From contig NC_067207.1 of NCBI RefSeq assembly GCF_026262505.1, positions 12,678,082 through 12,742,081 of the forward strand: a DNA stretch of 64,000 nt, in the 5' to 3' direction. This DNA comes from Trichomonas vaginalis G3 (Eukaryota; Parabasalia; Trichomonadida; Trichomonadidae). Of the stretch, positions 1-10,106 are shown piece by piece (the first letter of the stretch is position 1; the number at the start of each line of letters is the position of its first letter). The notes below the pieces were generated by a model. The model had not been told where the DNA came from. It ran no database searches and worked only from the letters and a program-made list of their open reading frames with translations. The position numbers were made by a program, and so were the translations under genes.

Positions 1-251
1 CTCTGCGAGACAAGGAAAAAAAAGGATAAACACTTTTCAAAACGATCATTTATATCGGTGTGAAGCACAACTAAAAAAAAGATCGAGCTTATCTAGTTAT
101 AACAATAAATCCACTTTCCAATTTATTGGTTAAACAGTTATCTCTAATCTATGATGAAGAGTAGATATTTTCATTTCGATAATGAGCATGCAATGAAAAT
201 AATTTACATATCGTTGCAGAGAACTCATAATAATATCAAAATTTGTTAATC

Positions 252-300
252 TTGTCTGACACTCTAACCAACTGAGTTAGGTGTGAATGACTTTTTAGTC
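252..300 (-). pseudogene. tRNA 5'-half relic
   Basis: Read on the minus strand, this stretch contains CTCAGTTGGTTAGAG followed by TGTCAGAC. That is the D-arm and box A region of a eukaryotic tRNA with the start of an anticodon arm. No matching anticodon stem, T-arm or box B follows, so it is at best a truncated tRNA copy or a tRNA-derived repeat fragment. Chance resemblance is possible but the D-arm match is long. Confidence 0.4.
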
Positions 301-391
301 GACATTGAATCTCGTTGTGTATATATTATGCAGGAACATTAGGACTTGACCGGTAAATATTAAAAAGTATTGAGCGTACATGAAAAGGTAA

Positions 392-619
392 TTACATTGA
401 CAAAATTATTGTTGTAATTTTATATTTCAAATAACCTAACAACAAAATAAGAAAGAACCAGTAAAACCTTATCACAAAATATTTTACCATTTCATTTGGA
501 TATAAGAGGAAATGTTTATCACACATTTTCATAATTGATTCAATCAAAAAATTCTCTAAAGGGCTATCATAAAATTTAAATTCAATTTTTTTTGGGAAAA
601 AATTAAATATAGAGGACAT
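392..619 (-). CDS. Small hypothetical ORF, possible membrane protein
   Basis: This 75-residue frame starts at an ATG 24 bp beyond the stop of the ankyrin gene on the same strand. The C-terminal half is hydrophobic (about residues 46-72, rich in F, I, L and Y) and could form one membrane segment. No family is recognised and there is no clear initiator motif. It may be chance reading of AT-rich sequence or a decayed tail of the ankyrin locus. Confidence 0.15.
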   Translation of the reverse strand: MSSIFNFFPKKIEFKFYDSPLENFLIESIMKMCDKHFLLYPNEMVKYFVIRFYWFFLILLLGYLKYKITTIILSM

Positions 620-642
620 TATTATTTTCCATATTCACTTTA

Positions 643-2270
643 TTAATTGTAATTTGCACCATGTGAAATAAGAATTTCGGCTGTTTCTCCACTATATTCA
701 CATGCGGCATAATAAAGAGCAGTTTTCCCTGCATTATCTTTTTCATTGATATTTGCACCATGTGAAATAAGAAGTTCTGCAATTTCTTTACGATTAAACC
801 ATGCGGCATAATGAAGAGCAGTATCTCCATCTTTATCTTTTTCATTGATATTTGCACCATGTGAAATAAGAAGTTCTGCAATTTCATATTTATTATGAAT
901 TGCTGCATAATGAAGAGCAGTATCTCCACATTTATCTTTTTTATTGATATCTGCACCATGTGAAATAAGAATTGTGGCTGTTTCTTTACTATTTTTCAAT
1001 GCTGTATAATGAAGAATGGACATTCCATTATTATCTTTCACATTAATTTTTGCCCTATGTGAAATAAGAAATTCAACTATTTCTTTACAATTCTTTTCTG
1101 CTGCTTTATGAAGAGCGGTTGCTCCATTAATATCTTTTTCATTGATTTTTGCACCATGTGAAACAAGGAATTCAACTATTTCTTTATAATTATTTTCCGC
1201 TGCAAGACGAAGAGCTGTCTCCCCATATTTAGTTTTTTCATTGATATTTGCACCTTTTGAAATAAGAAATTCGACTATTTCTTTACAATTATTTTCTGCT
1301 GCTTTATGAAGAGCTGTTCTTCCAAGATCATATTTTTCATTGATATTTGCACCAAGAGAAAGGATGTATTTGCAAAAGGATTGAATATTAAATATCGGGG
1401 AGTAAAATAAGCATTTTTAGCATCTTTAGTTTGATCCAAATAAACTAAAAATGCTTCAAGATTTTTGTATATTTCGCAATTGAATAAATCGATCTCTATA
1501 TTGTATTCATTCATCAAGAACGTAACAAAATCAATGTTGTGTGAGATAATTGCAAACATCATGCATGTTCCATTTGGTGTTTGATATTTCAAACATTCAC
1601 TCATGATCTCTGCATTTCCTCCTAAAAATGAAAATTCTAAACATTTTTGAGTTATTTCGGATTTAAATTTCGTTCTTAATAACTTGAAACAATCAACAGC
1701 TCCATGATAACAACATAATTCAAGTAATGAATATTCACAATTATATGGATATAAACTGTTTAAAATTTTTTGATCTTTATCAAATCCTTCTCTTTCCGTA
1801 AAAAAGATGAATCTTTCTAGGTCATTATACATAATTGCATTGTAAATGGTATTTTCTGTATGAATATCGATATTTGTTAAATCATTTTTGTAATCAATAT
1901 GGTTGTTTAATTTAATTCTATATTTTTTATAAAACAGGAAGTCAGGAAGAAAACCATTACCGTCGATCTGTGTTAAATGATAATCATCAGTAATGAATTT
2001 GGCAAGAGTCAAATATGAGTTTGTAAAGCGGTTATTGAATGTGATGATGCGAAAAATATCTTTGACAATACTTGTTGGGGAACAAACTCTTGAATCAATG
2101 AGTTCTGTTTTGATAATTTTGTAAATAGAGTTTAATTCTTCTTCATTTTCCGTTTTTAACTGATACAGCACATTATACGTATCGATATAGTATTTATAGA
2201 TACTTCGCAATTCAGTGTATTCTTTTGGGTGGATATATTTGGGCTTTAAACGCCTCCATAAATTTTTCAT
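643..2270 (-). pseudogene. DUF3447-type ankyrin-repeat protein, frameshifted
   Basis: The N-terminal part (ATG at 2270, about 290 residues) is the trichomonad DUF3447-like domain: HPKEYTELRS near the start, then LLELCCYHGAVDCFK and GGNAEIMSECLKYQ. The same landmarks occur in the intact paralogue at 43331-45643. At about 1395-1410 the frame changes. Minus-strand codons then continue in a second frame as eight 33-residue ankyrin repeats with exact 99-bp spacing (repeat landmarks at 1353, 1254, 1155, 1056, 957, 858, 759 and 660) and no stop until 643. The first frame dies at 1275. One single-nucleotide indel would explain the break, so this is either a recent pseudogene or a sequencing error. 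Ankyrin repeats normally mediate protein binding; the role of this large trichomonad family is not established. Confidence 0.85.
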
Positions 2271-2925
2271 TTTTTTATGAAAAAATTTCTAGAAATTTCA
2301 AAACAAAATTTTCGAAATTACAATTTCAATTTTTCTAGAAATATATATTAATTTTACTAAATATATGCATTATATTATATACTAATGAACTTTTTTTGCT
2401 TCAAAATGCTTTTCAATTCACTTTTTCGAAAGAAATACATCATATCTCAAGGCGGGAGTAAGATAATCCTTATCTATGGACAGAGCAGAATCAAAATCTC
2501 ACAAGCTGCTAAGAGAAATTTTAGATGAATATGCTATTTAGGCACTGGTGTACCTCCTTAAGACTTACAAACTACATTTAATATCATGATTAAGACAAAC
2601 TTCAGATTTCAATTTATGAATTATTTGCATTGTCAATATTCAAAAAAATATTTTCAATAATGAAGTAAAAAAGATCGAAATAAAACAAATTAATGTAATA
2701 GAAACTAATATAAATTTATAAAAACAACAAACAAGTAGAATGTTCAATAATACAAAGTAAATTTTGGAATAAATTTCGTCAAATATTCGGACTTTTGATT
2801 TCTAAATATATGCCATCATTCTATGATAGTAAGTGTTAAAAGTGTAATGATTCAAAACCGATTTAATAGTTGGCAAAATAATATAAATTTGTATTTTTCA
2901 GAAACAATGAAGTGGAGAATAAAGA
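2271..2925. other. Intergenic, nothing recognised
   Basis: This is AT-rich sequence between two minus-strand genes. I see no repeats with partners in the window and no convincing small ORF. Confidence 0.5.
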
Positions 2926-3219
2926 TCATTCGTATAAGTACTTCAGCATCACGTCTGCAGTAAGATTAATATTTTCATCTGCGTTTTTATGTTTTTGTAT
3001 TGGAATATTATAAATTGATTGATTTGGATCATATAATTTGTTGAAACCAGAATTCTGCATCTCTCGCTCATAAATATCGCCTAATATTGGAGGAAATTTC
3101 TCATGTAACGAATAATTTTTTTCTGGTGTATTTATAAACTGTATCATTCCTGGAGCATAATCATTAATGTTTGATATTTGATTATTTTGGCTGTGAGGGA
3201 AATTCAATTGTTCCCCCAT
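2926..3219 (-). CDS. Hypothetical 97-aa protein
   Basis: The frame opens with MGEQLNFPHS; the ATG at 3219 is preferred over an upstream in-frame TTG. The protein is hydrophilic, rich in Asn, Gln and Tyr, with no membrane segment or recognisable domain. Upstream on the coding strand is AAAAAGTGAC followed by TTTCATTTTT, so a TCATT initiator-like site lies about 35 nt before the ATG, which supports a real transcription unit. Function unknown. Confidence 0.5.
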   Translation of the reverse strand: MGEQLNFPHSQNNQISNINDYAPGMIQFINTPEKNYSLHEKFPPILGDIYEREMQNSGFNKLYDPNQSIYNIPIQKHKNADENINLTADVMLKYLYE

Positions 3220-3594
3220 TTGCAAAAATATCAAATATTTTAAAAAAATGAAATTGTCACTTTTTAGTCCAATCCATATTTACTTGAAAATGCCAAAACA
3301 CAACATAGAAATAAACAATGCATTTACTATTTCAATTTCGGTATCCAAATAAAAAATCTCATGGAAATTTGATTCTGAAAAACTAGATAAAACATGCATT
3401 CTCTCTTCAAAAATTATCGAGATGAATAACATTACCTATTTCTTCTCATCAATCATCATTACTCATGTATTTATGTCAATTTAATGATATATCTCAAGGA
3501 GATTCACTGAAGTATGCAAGGCTATCGAATAAAAAGATCTTCATTAAATAGATTTCTTAATTTTTTACAAACAAAAAAAAATTTTGAAATAAAT

Positions 3595-4704
3595 TCAAAG
3601 AGGAAGTGATAATTCTATCTTTTTCACCTTGTTATAGAGATTAGTAATATCACTTCGCGTTGAAGAAGACAACTGTTGTATCTGGAGTGCAGTTCTCTGT
3701 ATAACTAAGTTTTGGCTGTCATCATTTAATTTTGATGAAATTTTTGATATTGATTGGGTGAGTTCTTTGCAAAGAGTCTCTGTTTCTTTTGTATGAAGTT
3801 CAATTTCGTTAGTAGCAGCAGTTAAATCATCAATCATTCCATCTAGTTCGTCAATTGACTCTTCAATTGAAACAGATTTCTCATCTAATGAAACTAACTT
3901 CTCAGAATACTCTTTTTCGAACTCTGTAACAACTTGTTGAAGTAAGGCTAGTGGTTCTGTTAAGTTTGGTGGTTCATCAACAACTTTTTTAGGAATAAAA
4001 TTAGAAAGTGATTCAATTGTAATGTTATTGTTTGTTTGAATAGGAGAAGTTGAAGACTGTGCTTTTTTAGAGGCAACTCTTTGTAAGTCATTGAGCTTTG
4101 ACTCAATAATCTTTAAATCATTCGAATTATTAACCAAGGTTCTTTTAACTCTTGAAATTGTATTAACAGCACCACTGTCTGTTGGTTTAATGCCTAGTTT
4201 ACTAACTTCATGCTCTAAATATGAAATTTTATTGTTGATTCTTTTTTCATGCTGCTTTAATAGGGATCTAAGTGATTCAATCTTCATGTCTAAGCGTGGG
4301 TCGGTTGTGTTTTTCAATTCCTCTATTGATTTTTCGAATGATTGATTAGCTGTTGTTTTTATTTGCAAAGTAACATCGCTGATTGTTTGATCTGCTTTAA
4401 GCATATACTTTTCTTCAAAATTCTGAAGAAGATCTTTGTAATTTTCGAAATCATTTTGTGAAATCGTTGGAGTTTCTGTTTCAATCAATCTTTGTGTTTC
4501 TTGACGAATTTGTAGAAGCATCTTATTGAGATTTAATGGTAATTGTTGCTTGATGGCTTCAATTTGCTTATCCATGTTTTGAATGTCCATAAATTGCTTG
4601 AGAACTCTCTTTTTTACATTGATAGGTGAAACTTCCTCTTTAAATCTCTCTTGAGAATTATTTCTGCTGTTTGGTTTCAATGGAGGAAGGTTTGATTCTT
4701 CCAT
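3595..4704 (-). CDS. Coiled-coil protein, unknown function
   Basis: This 369-residue protein starts at ATG 4704 (MEESNLPPLKPNSRNN). A short disordered N-terminus is followed by long helical, charged heptad-like stretches. The clearest are about residues 30-200, with repeated Leu/Ile plus Lys/Glu, and about 240-365, with SIEESIDELDGMIDDL and ETETLCKELTQSISKI. A Ser/Thr/Asn-rich linker near 210-235 separates the two halves. There are no catalytic motifs. Such proteins are abundant in trichomonads and often cytoskeletal (costa, pelta-axostyle, flagellar base), but nothing here assigns it to one of those. It lies head-to-tail with the neighbouring minus-strand genes at 2926 and 5121. Confidence 0.8.
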   Translation of the reverse strand: MEESNLPPLKPNSRNNSQERFKEEVSPINVKKRVLKQFMDIQNMDKQIEAIKQQLPLNLNKMLLQIRQETQRLIETETPTISQNDFENYKDLLQNFEEKYMLKADQTISDVTLQIKTTANQSFEKSIEELKNTTDPRLDMKIESLRSLLKQHEKRINNKISYLEHEVSKLGIKPTDSGAVNTISRVKRTLVNNSNDLKIIESKLNDLQRVASKKAQSSTSPIQTNNNITIESLSNFIPKKVVDEPPNLTEPLALLQQVVTEFEKEYSEKLVSLDEKSVSIEESIDELDGMIDDLTAATNEIELHTKETETLCKELTQSISKISSKLNDDSQNLVIQRTALQIQQLSSSTRSDITNLYNKVKKIELSLPL

Positions 4705-5120
4705 TTTTGCAAAAAATACGTTTTTTCGTCCGATTGAAATACTTAGTTGCGTAACTCATTCTTCAATATCTATAACGATATGCAACTTTATTTTTGCTGG
4801 AAATTTTCTATAATTATAATTTCCTCATCAAAATCCTATGAAATTCCAGATATCTCTATATCTTGCAAGTGAAATCTCGATTAAAGCATGATATATATAC
4901 TATGTATAAGTCAAATCTTTGTCATAAACTGAAAATTTCAAGAAATATTAAATTGATCTTCACATCAACCTGAATTACTTGGTATTGAGAGTAAAATATT
5001 AATATAATGCATGTTAAGTATTTAAACATAAACACATGATAAGGAAATAAGATAAATATTATAGAAAATCATCGAAAATTTTATTAAAAAACAAATTATA
5101 TAAAAATAGATTGAAAATTC

Positions 5121-7088
5121 TTAATAAACTCTCTTTCTAATAGTATACTCTTGAATCGGGATGTCTTGACCTTTGAATCCCCAGTTTTCATTCTCAAATT
5201 GTTCAATAAAGCTACTTCTTCCTGTGCACCACAGTTCATCAGATATCTTTGCTAAATCAATGCCTGGTATTGTGTCAAATGGCTCTTCATCAACTAATTT
5301 AATGAGTGGTTCTCTCATATTAACAGTTGAGTAGGTTGGGAACATTCTTAAGAACCTAGACATAATAATATATCCCATTTCGAAGCCTCCTGTCACTGGA
5401 AATTCAGGTAGACCGCCAATTTTATCCCAAACTTCTCTACTGGCCATTAAGAAGCTAATTTGGTTGCATGCAACTGCTTGGTTATGGTTAGATGCTACAT
5501 TGAGTATCGGAACAAGTCCATCGTATTTAGATGTGCAGAAATCTCGAACATTTTGTGCATCGCTTATATCATTTCCAGAAAATGCATGGCGTATTGTTCT
5601 GTTGGAATTTGTCATGTATGTTCGAGAACGATAAATAATTCTTTTATCAAATTTCTGAGCATCTATGAAACCAAAGAAATCGCGGGACACAAAGTCTTTG
5701 AAGGTCATAAGAGCAATGAATTCACCCTTTGCACGTCTTATTCCGATGTTCCAGGCTGAATAAATTGTTTTTGTTGCTGATGAAGGGTGTCTGATCAATT
5801 TTACGTACTCAAGGAAGTATCTATACTGGAATTCAAGTTCAATATCTTCTCTTATCTCGTTTTCCTTCTCTGAAATATCAACTAAAATGAAATCTGCTCC
5901 AACATGCTGATGATCCTTATAAGCATTGGCCATTTCAGTAAGGAATTGAGTGAATGTTGCTTTATCACCGCTATTACTTATATTTACAGCAATAATAAAC
6001 GAAATATAATTCTTTTTCGCATTATATTGAAGAGGTTTGCCGAATTGCTTAGTAATGAGCTTCTCAATATTCACATTTGGCTTTCCAACAACAATTTGTG
6101 ATAAAGAAGTGACCGGAGAGGCAATATCCGAGTAGATATCATTTAAATCGCAATCTGGATAAGGTCTTACTGCGTATTTAAGGGCGTTTTCGAGTTTTAT
6201 GTTAGAGTTACCTACAATGCTAACATCTCTTGGTTCGACCGCGAAAAATTGTTCAATCAAAACTTTTGCGACTTCTTCTGGATAAATTATATGGAATAAA
6301 TCTTCCTTGTAGTAGTCCGTTCTATTCTTGTATTTGCAGTTAAACTGTGCTCTGAAAAGTGGATTTGTAAGGTCAAATGTTGATGAATCAAAAATGTTCG
6401 GAACGTAAACAAGTTTTGAGTTATACCAGCGTAAGCTATCGATAGAAATACTGTCAATAGGTGGCATTACTAATACTATCATGCGTTTCCTGTAGGAGGT
6501 AAGAAAACCACAAGCATCTTTTGCATATTGAATCGAATCTGGTGAAAAAGAAGTTGTATCTGCAACAATAGCACCCTGAATATTCAGTAATGGGAAGAAA
6601 TTATACAAAATACTCGATGGACCAAAAGTATCGGCACTGTTGAATGGAATATACTTTATTTTGCGCTTAACAAGTTCTTTTATTACATATTTTCCAACTG
6701 CAGAACTTGCTCCAAATACAAGTACGTAAGTATCACGTTTAAAAGAAAAGCTTGTTTGAAAACCAAAAAGACGAGCTAAATCATTCATATAGTCAGATCG
6801 ATTGATGCATGTATTTGTTAAATTAGAGTGAATATTCGGGTAATGGAAATTTGGATCACTAAATTTTGGAATAAAATAAGTAGAAATGTCCGAATTATTA
6901 ATCATGACTACATCTTTGTTTGGATCGATATCAATAAATGCTTCTGAACTGATAAGATAATAAAATGAAATTATTAAAGTAAAAATAATGCCGATTACAT
7001 ATAGTAATTGGTGGAAACTTCGAATTCCACATGCTTTCTTAAAACATAAAGGTACTATAAACGCACCAGATCCTTTTCTTTTCGGCAT
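5121..7088 (-). CDS. Type II membrane protein: Rossmann-like domain plus GT2-like glycosyltransferase domain
   Basis: This 655-residue protein starts at ATG 7088. A short Lys/Arg-rich cytosolic tail is followed by one hydrophobic anchor at about residues 27-46, a type II topology typical of Golgi/ER glycosylation enzymes. Residues 121-135 read YVLVFGASSAVGKYV, a Gly-rich nucleotide-binding loop like NAD-dependent epimerase/dehydratase (SDR) proteins, with a Rossmann-like region to about 340. From about 360 a second domain resembles family-2 glycosyltransferases (YISFIIAV, a VDISEKENE strand end, then WNIGIRRAKGEFIALM). The usual DxD after that strand is not evident (MTFKDF instead), so activity is uncertain. 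The C-terminal GGLPEF/GGFEMGY stretch fits the acceptor half of a GT2 fold. The likely role is surface glycan synthesis (inference). The order anchor, Rossmann, GT is unusual. Confidence 0.7.
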   Translation of the reverse strand: MPKRKGSGAFIVPLCFKKACGIRSFHQLLYVIGIIFTLIISFYYLISSEAFIDIDPNKDVVMINNSDISTYFIPKFSDPNFHYPNIHSNLTNTCINRSDYMNDLARLFGFQTSFSFKRDTYVLVFGASSAVGKYVIKELVKRKIKYIPFNSADTFGPSSILYNFFPLLNIQGAIVADTTSFSPDSIQYAKDACGFLTSYRKRMIVLVMPPIDSISIDSLRWYNSKLVYVPNIFDSSTFDLTNPLFRAQFNCKYKNRTDYYKEDLFHIIYPEEVAKVLIEQFFAVEPRDVSIVGNSNIKLENALKYAVRPYPDCDLNDIYSDIASPVTSLSQIVVGKPNVNIEKLITKQFGKPLQYNAKKNYISFIIAVNISNSGDKATFTQFLTEMANAYKDHQHVGADFILVDISEKENEIREDIELEFQYRYFLEYVKLIRHPSSATKTIYSAWNIGIRRAKGEFIALMTFKDFVSRDFFGFIDAQKFDKRIIYRSRTYMTNSNRTIRHAFSGNDISDAQNVRDFCTSKYDGLVPILNVASNHNQAVACNQISFLMASREVWDKIGGLPEFPVTGGFEMGYIIMSRFLRMFPTYSTVNMREPLIKLVDEEPFDTIPGIDLAKISDELWCTGRSSFIEQFENENWGFKGQDIPIQEYTIRKRVY

Positions 7089-7094
7089 TTTTAA

Positions 7095-7115
7095 ACTTTA
7101 AGAAAGTCACTTTTT
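7095..7115 (-). promoter_or_regulatory. AAAAAGTGAC motif upstream of the membrane GT-like gene
   Basis: On the minus strand, AACAAAAAGTGACTTTC lies about 17-30 nt before the ATG at 7088. The same core appears in the same orientation before the genes at 3219 (minus) and 11954 (plus), and at several transposon ends in this window. Its role as a promoter element is inferred from position only. Confidence 0.35.
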
Positions 7116-7500
7116 GTTCCGAATTTTATATTTTTACTATTTCTTGTGATGTGAGCATATCAGATACATCCTTATAATCAAAGCACAGTTCAAATCTTGA
7201 TTTTTTCTCACTAAATGCTTATATTGTCAGTATTAACACTGCGTTTCATATAAATTTACATTAATAATATTGATTATTTAACACCACTTGATAAAAGCAT
7301 ACTGATTGCTTTCTCTAAGTCTATGCTTATTGTGTAGTTCGAATGTGATTCCATATTTTCATATTTATTTCTATGTTTTCATCATCTGTAAAAAGAAAGG
7401 ATTATGAAGAATTTTCTTTCTTAAGCATAAGTATATTTAATGCCCAGATAAATGTGAGCATGTCTTATTTCGACTATTATAGATGATGTGAAGTGTCTTA

Positions 7501-7512
7501 TCATTTTCGTGA
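7501..7512 (+). promoter_or_regulatory. Initiator-like TCATTTT before the exonuclease gene
   Basis: TCATTTTCGTGA directly precedes the ATG at 7513. It fits the trichomonad Inr consensus TCA(+1)YW, which is normally found within about 20 nt of the start codon. Confidence 0.5.
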
Positions 7513-8175
7513 ATGTATCGACAAGGAATGCGCACTCAGTCCACTGATATTTCAAACTTAGATACATTAGACTCGAACATCTTATCACATTTAGAAGAGC
7601 TTACTGGCGTTTGGAAATATGGAACAGCAAAAAAAGTTGAGTTCTTTCCGGATGAGTTTACTACAGTGATGCTCACTACTTCTGATAGTCCAGAGCTCCC
7701 GAAAATATTGAAAGTATTAGAATTAGGTCCTTTTATCACGATGGATCTCGAGTGGTATTCTCAATCGCAGGATTCAATTTCAATTTACACGTTCTGCACA
7801 GCGGATTTATGCATATTAATTCAACAAGTTGGTGATGCACCTAGAAGGGAACTCAAAGATTTCATCCTCAGAAATAAATTTGTTGTTAAAGATGTTGGAA
7901 ACGATATGAAGCATCTTAAATCGGTATTCGGTTATGATTTTGACTTCAATTATGATGATGTGCACAGAACAGTATTCATGAAGTATCATTTGAAAGCCGG
8001 TTTTGATGCTATGATTGAATCATATGCTAATAGTGAGCCAACAGCAGCATTTAAGAACAAATCTATTATATTTTCAGATTGGGATCAGATTCCATTAGAA
8101 CCTCAACAAATTTTGTATGCAACATTCGACTGTGTAGGTCTCAGTAAATGCTACCCAAATCTTCCTGAACATTAA
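7513..8175 (+). CDS. 3'-5' exonuclease-fold protein (DEDD, WRN/RNase D type)
   Basis: This 220-residue protein consists almost wholly of one DnaQ/RNase D-like exonuclease domain. Motif I is MDLEW (D78, E80). Motif II lies in KDVGNDMKHLK at about 130-140. Motif III is QQILYATFDCVGLSKCY near 198-214, where the Tyr and Asp match the DEDDy subgroup's YxxxD pattern. The family removes nucleotides from 3' ends using two metal ions. Stand-alone WRN-like exonuclease domains occur in RNA or DNA processing, and the substrate cannot be told from sequence. There is no helicase or HRDC region. The start is supported by the TCATTTT initiator 12 nt upstream. Confidence 0.75.
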   Translation: MYRQGMRTQSTDISNLDTLDSNILSHLEELTGVWKYGTAKKVEFFPDEFTTVMLTTSDSPELPKILKVLELGPFITMDLEWYSQSQDSISIYTFCTADLCILIQQVGDAPRRELKDFILRNKFVVKDVGNDMKHLKSVFGYDFDFNYDDVHRTVFMKYHLKAGFDAMIESYANSEPTAAFKNKSIIFSDWDQIPLEPQQILYATFDCVGLSKCYPNLPEH

Positions 8176-8227
8176 CTACAATAAAAGAATAATTTTAAAA
8201 ATATTTCCGTGTCCATTCAAAGATTTT

Positions 8228-9270
8228 AAGGGTGCACCCGTATGTACGTTTATTTGAGAGGAGGATTACCCTCTCAATTTTGAGGGATTCGTTAGTTTAT
8301 TTTCTCGATGAATATGCAATAAAATTTGATTTTTACCTTATCAATATACTTCATATAATATACACATGTTCATGTATAAACTTTTTTTCCAAAATCCTCA
8401 GGAATTAAGGGATTTTTGAATTTTAAGAATTTTTTTCGAATTTTTTCGAAAAAAAAATATTTTCAGAACAGCCTTAACGGCTAAGATTTAGGAACAATGT
8501 TAAGTTTCAAAAAGAAAGGAGGTCTGATATAGACAACATATATCGTTGAAGGTTGAAAAAATCTCTAATATTTGAGCCCAAAATTTCAAATTTTAATTTT
8601 TTGAAAAAAGAGGCCACCCGTATGTACGTTTATTTGAGAGGAGGAGGATTATATTTTTGAAAGGGTGAAACATTATGAATATGTTAATTATATAATAATA
8701 TGTATTACTATAAAAAAGAAAAAATAAAGCACGTTAAAATTTTCTTTCTTGATTTTTTACAAAATCTACTTAGAATTATGCAAAATATGACTAAATAATT
8801 ATAAATTTCAAGTTAAATTTTAATTTTGATAAATAATTTAAATTTCAAAATATCAAGTTCAGTTCGACTATGTATGTAGTAATTCCTCAATAAAGTGCCA
8901 AAACCCTATTAAAATATATGAACATTTTCAACATTTTAATGTTTTTATTTAAAAATTTGATGGAATATGAGCTTCAAACAATTATTATGTAAATAAAAAA
9001 TAATTAAATATATGTATTTATTCGTATTACAACCGTAGTAAGTCGATTCTTCCTTTCTTCTACTGAGGTTTGAATTTGATTTCGAATTGTAAAGAGATTC
9101 AAAGGGAAAATACTAGCGGATAAAAACTACCTCCATGAAAGGGTCATAATGGAGTCAAGTTGTATTTTTTGATATTTTTTGCTTTTCGAGCCTAAATAGG
9201 TAGCCAAGATAATGCCTAAAAATAAGGTTCTAAATTCTGAAGTTTACATAATCCTCTCGTGTGCACCCTT
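8228..9270. mobile_element. Non-autonomous inverted-repeat element, about 1.04 kb
   Basis: The left end is AAGGGTGCAC (8228-8237) and the right end is its exact reverse complement, GTGCACCCTT (9261-9270). A GAGAGGATTA block also recurs just inside both ends. Flanks AAAGATTTT (left) and AAAGAGTTG (right) agree at 7 of 9 positions, consistent with a diverged 9-bp target duplication. A direct repeat of about 33 bp starting CACCCGTATGTACG occurs at about 8235 and again at about 8616, suggesting an internal duplication. No coding capacity. The same 10-bp terminus occurs in the small element at 55061-55184. Confidence 0.65.
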
Positions 9271-9578
9271 AAAGAGTTGTATAAATTACACGTAATAAAT
9301 AATAATTAAATTCCTTCAAGTGAGTAATCATTTTCAGATCTTTATTCTTGAAATAGTTCATTTAGATGTTATATAACAATTATGCATCAAAAATCGAATT
9401 TATCCAAAATCTGAACACTTTTGATAAAGAGTCACCTTTTCATCAAATTTTGTCATCTGCCAGTCTCAAATTTGCATTATTGCTTATTTGAAGTTCATAT
9501 TTAAAAATGCAACATAATTGAAATTTAAACCTTTCAAAATTTGTAAGATATCTTCTTGTCACATTTTACTAAGATTTC

Positions 9579-10106
9579 ATGATCTTTTCGATTTTAGCTC
9601 TCGTTTACGAGTACGAAAATCCATTTGAACTTGCAAGCGCATACGAATCAAATGAAGCCAATAGCGAATTCTCTCACGCATGGCGCACCCACGATTATGA
9701 ATACCATTCACCAGATGAGAACTCCTATGAGTATGAAAACCCATGGGAAATGACAACAAACGAAATCGAATACGTTGACGACCCAGTCGAAGCCAACGAG
9801 TACTACGAATACGAAACAAATTATCAAGAAATTTACGAGTATGAGCAGAACTATGAAGATGAAAACATTTACCCAATGGCATACTACGGTCCAACTTCCG
9901 GCAGATGGTTGAACGAGATTGAGTACTTTGAAGAAGAGGAGGAAGAGAACGGCGTTCAGCCAATCTATTACATCGAAGAAGAAGAGAATGCCCTCGAAGA
10001 AGAGCAGGACTACGATGCCAATGAATACGGATACATTTACGAAGAAAACGACTATGCTTATCCATACGAGGCCAACTACTATACCTATGAGTATAGACCT
10101 CTTTAA
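9579..10106 (+). CDS. Acidic Glu/Tyr-rich protein, possibly secreted
   Basis: This 175-residue protein starts at ATG 9579, with an initiator-like TCACA about 20 nt upstream. A short hydrophobic N-terminus (MIFSILALVY) could be a weak signal peptide. The rest is extraordinarily rich in Glu, Tyr, Asn and Asp, with a recurring YEYENP motif (near residues 10 and 49) and runs such as EEEEEE. There are no cysteines or recognisable domains. Codons are strongly biased to C- and G-ending forms (TAC, GAG, CCA), unlike its neighbours, which suggests high expression. The antisense and third frames are open over much of the same stretch only because of this composition. The protein would be very negatively charged; cation binding or a surface/granule matrix role is speculation. 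Confidence 0.7.
   Translation: MIFSILALVYEYENPFELASAYESNEANSEFSHAWRTHDYEYHSPDENSYEYENPWEMTTNEIEYVDDPVEANEYYEYETNYQEIYEYEQNYEDENIYPMAYYGPTSGRWLNEIEYFEEEEEENGVQPIYYIEEEENALEEEQDYDANEYGYIYEENDYAYPYEANYYTYEYRPL

Noticed and set aside
8228-9270. piggyBac-type element with TTAA duplication
   Set aside because: TTAAGGG/CCCTTAA borders suggested it, but flanks fit a diverged 9-bp duplication better and no piggyBac transposase is present.
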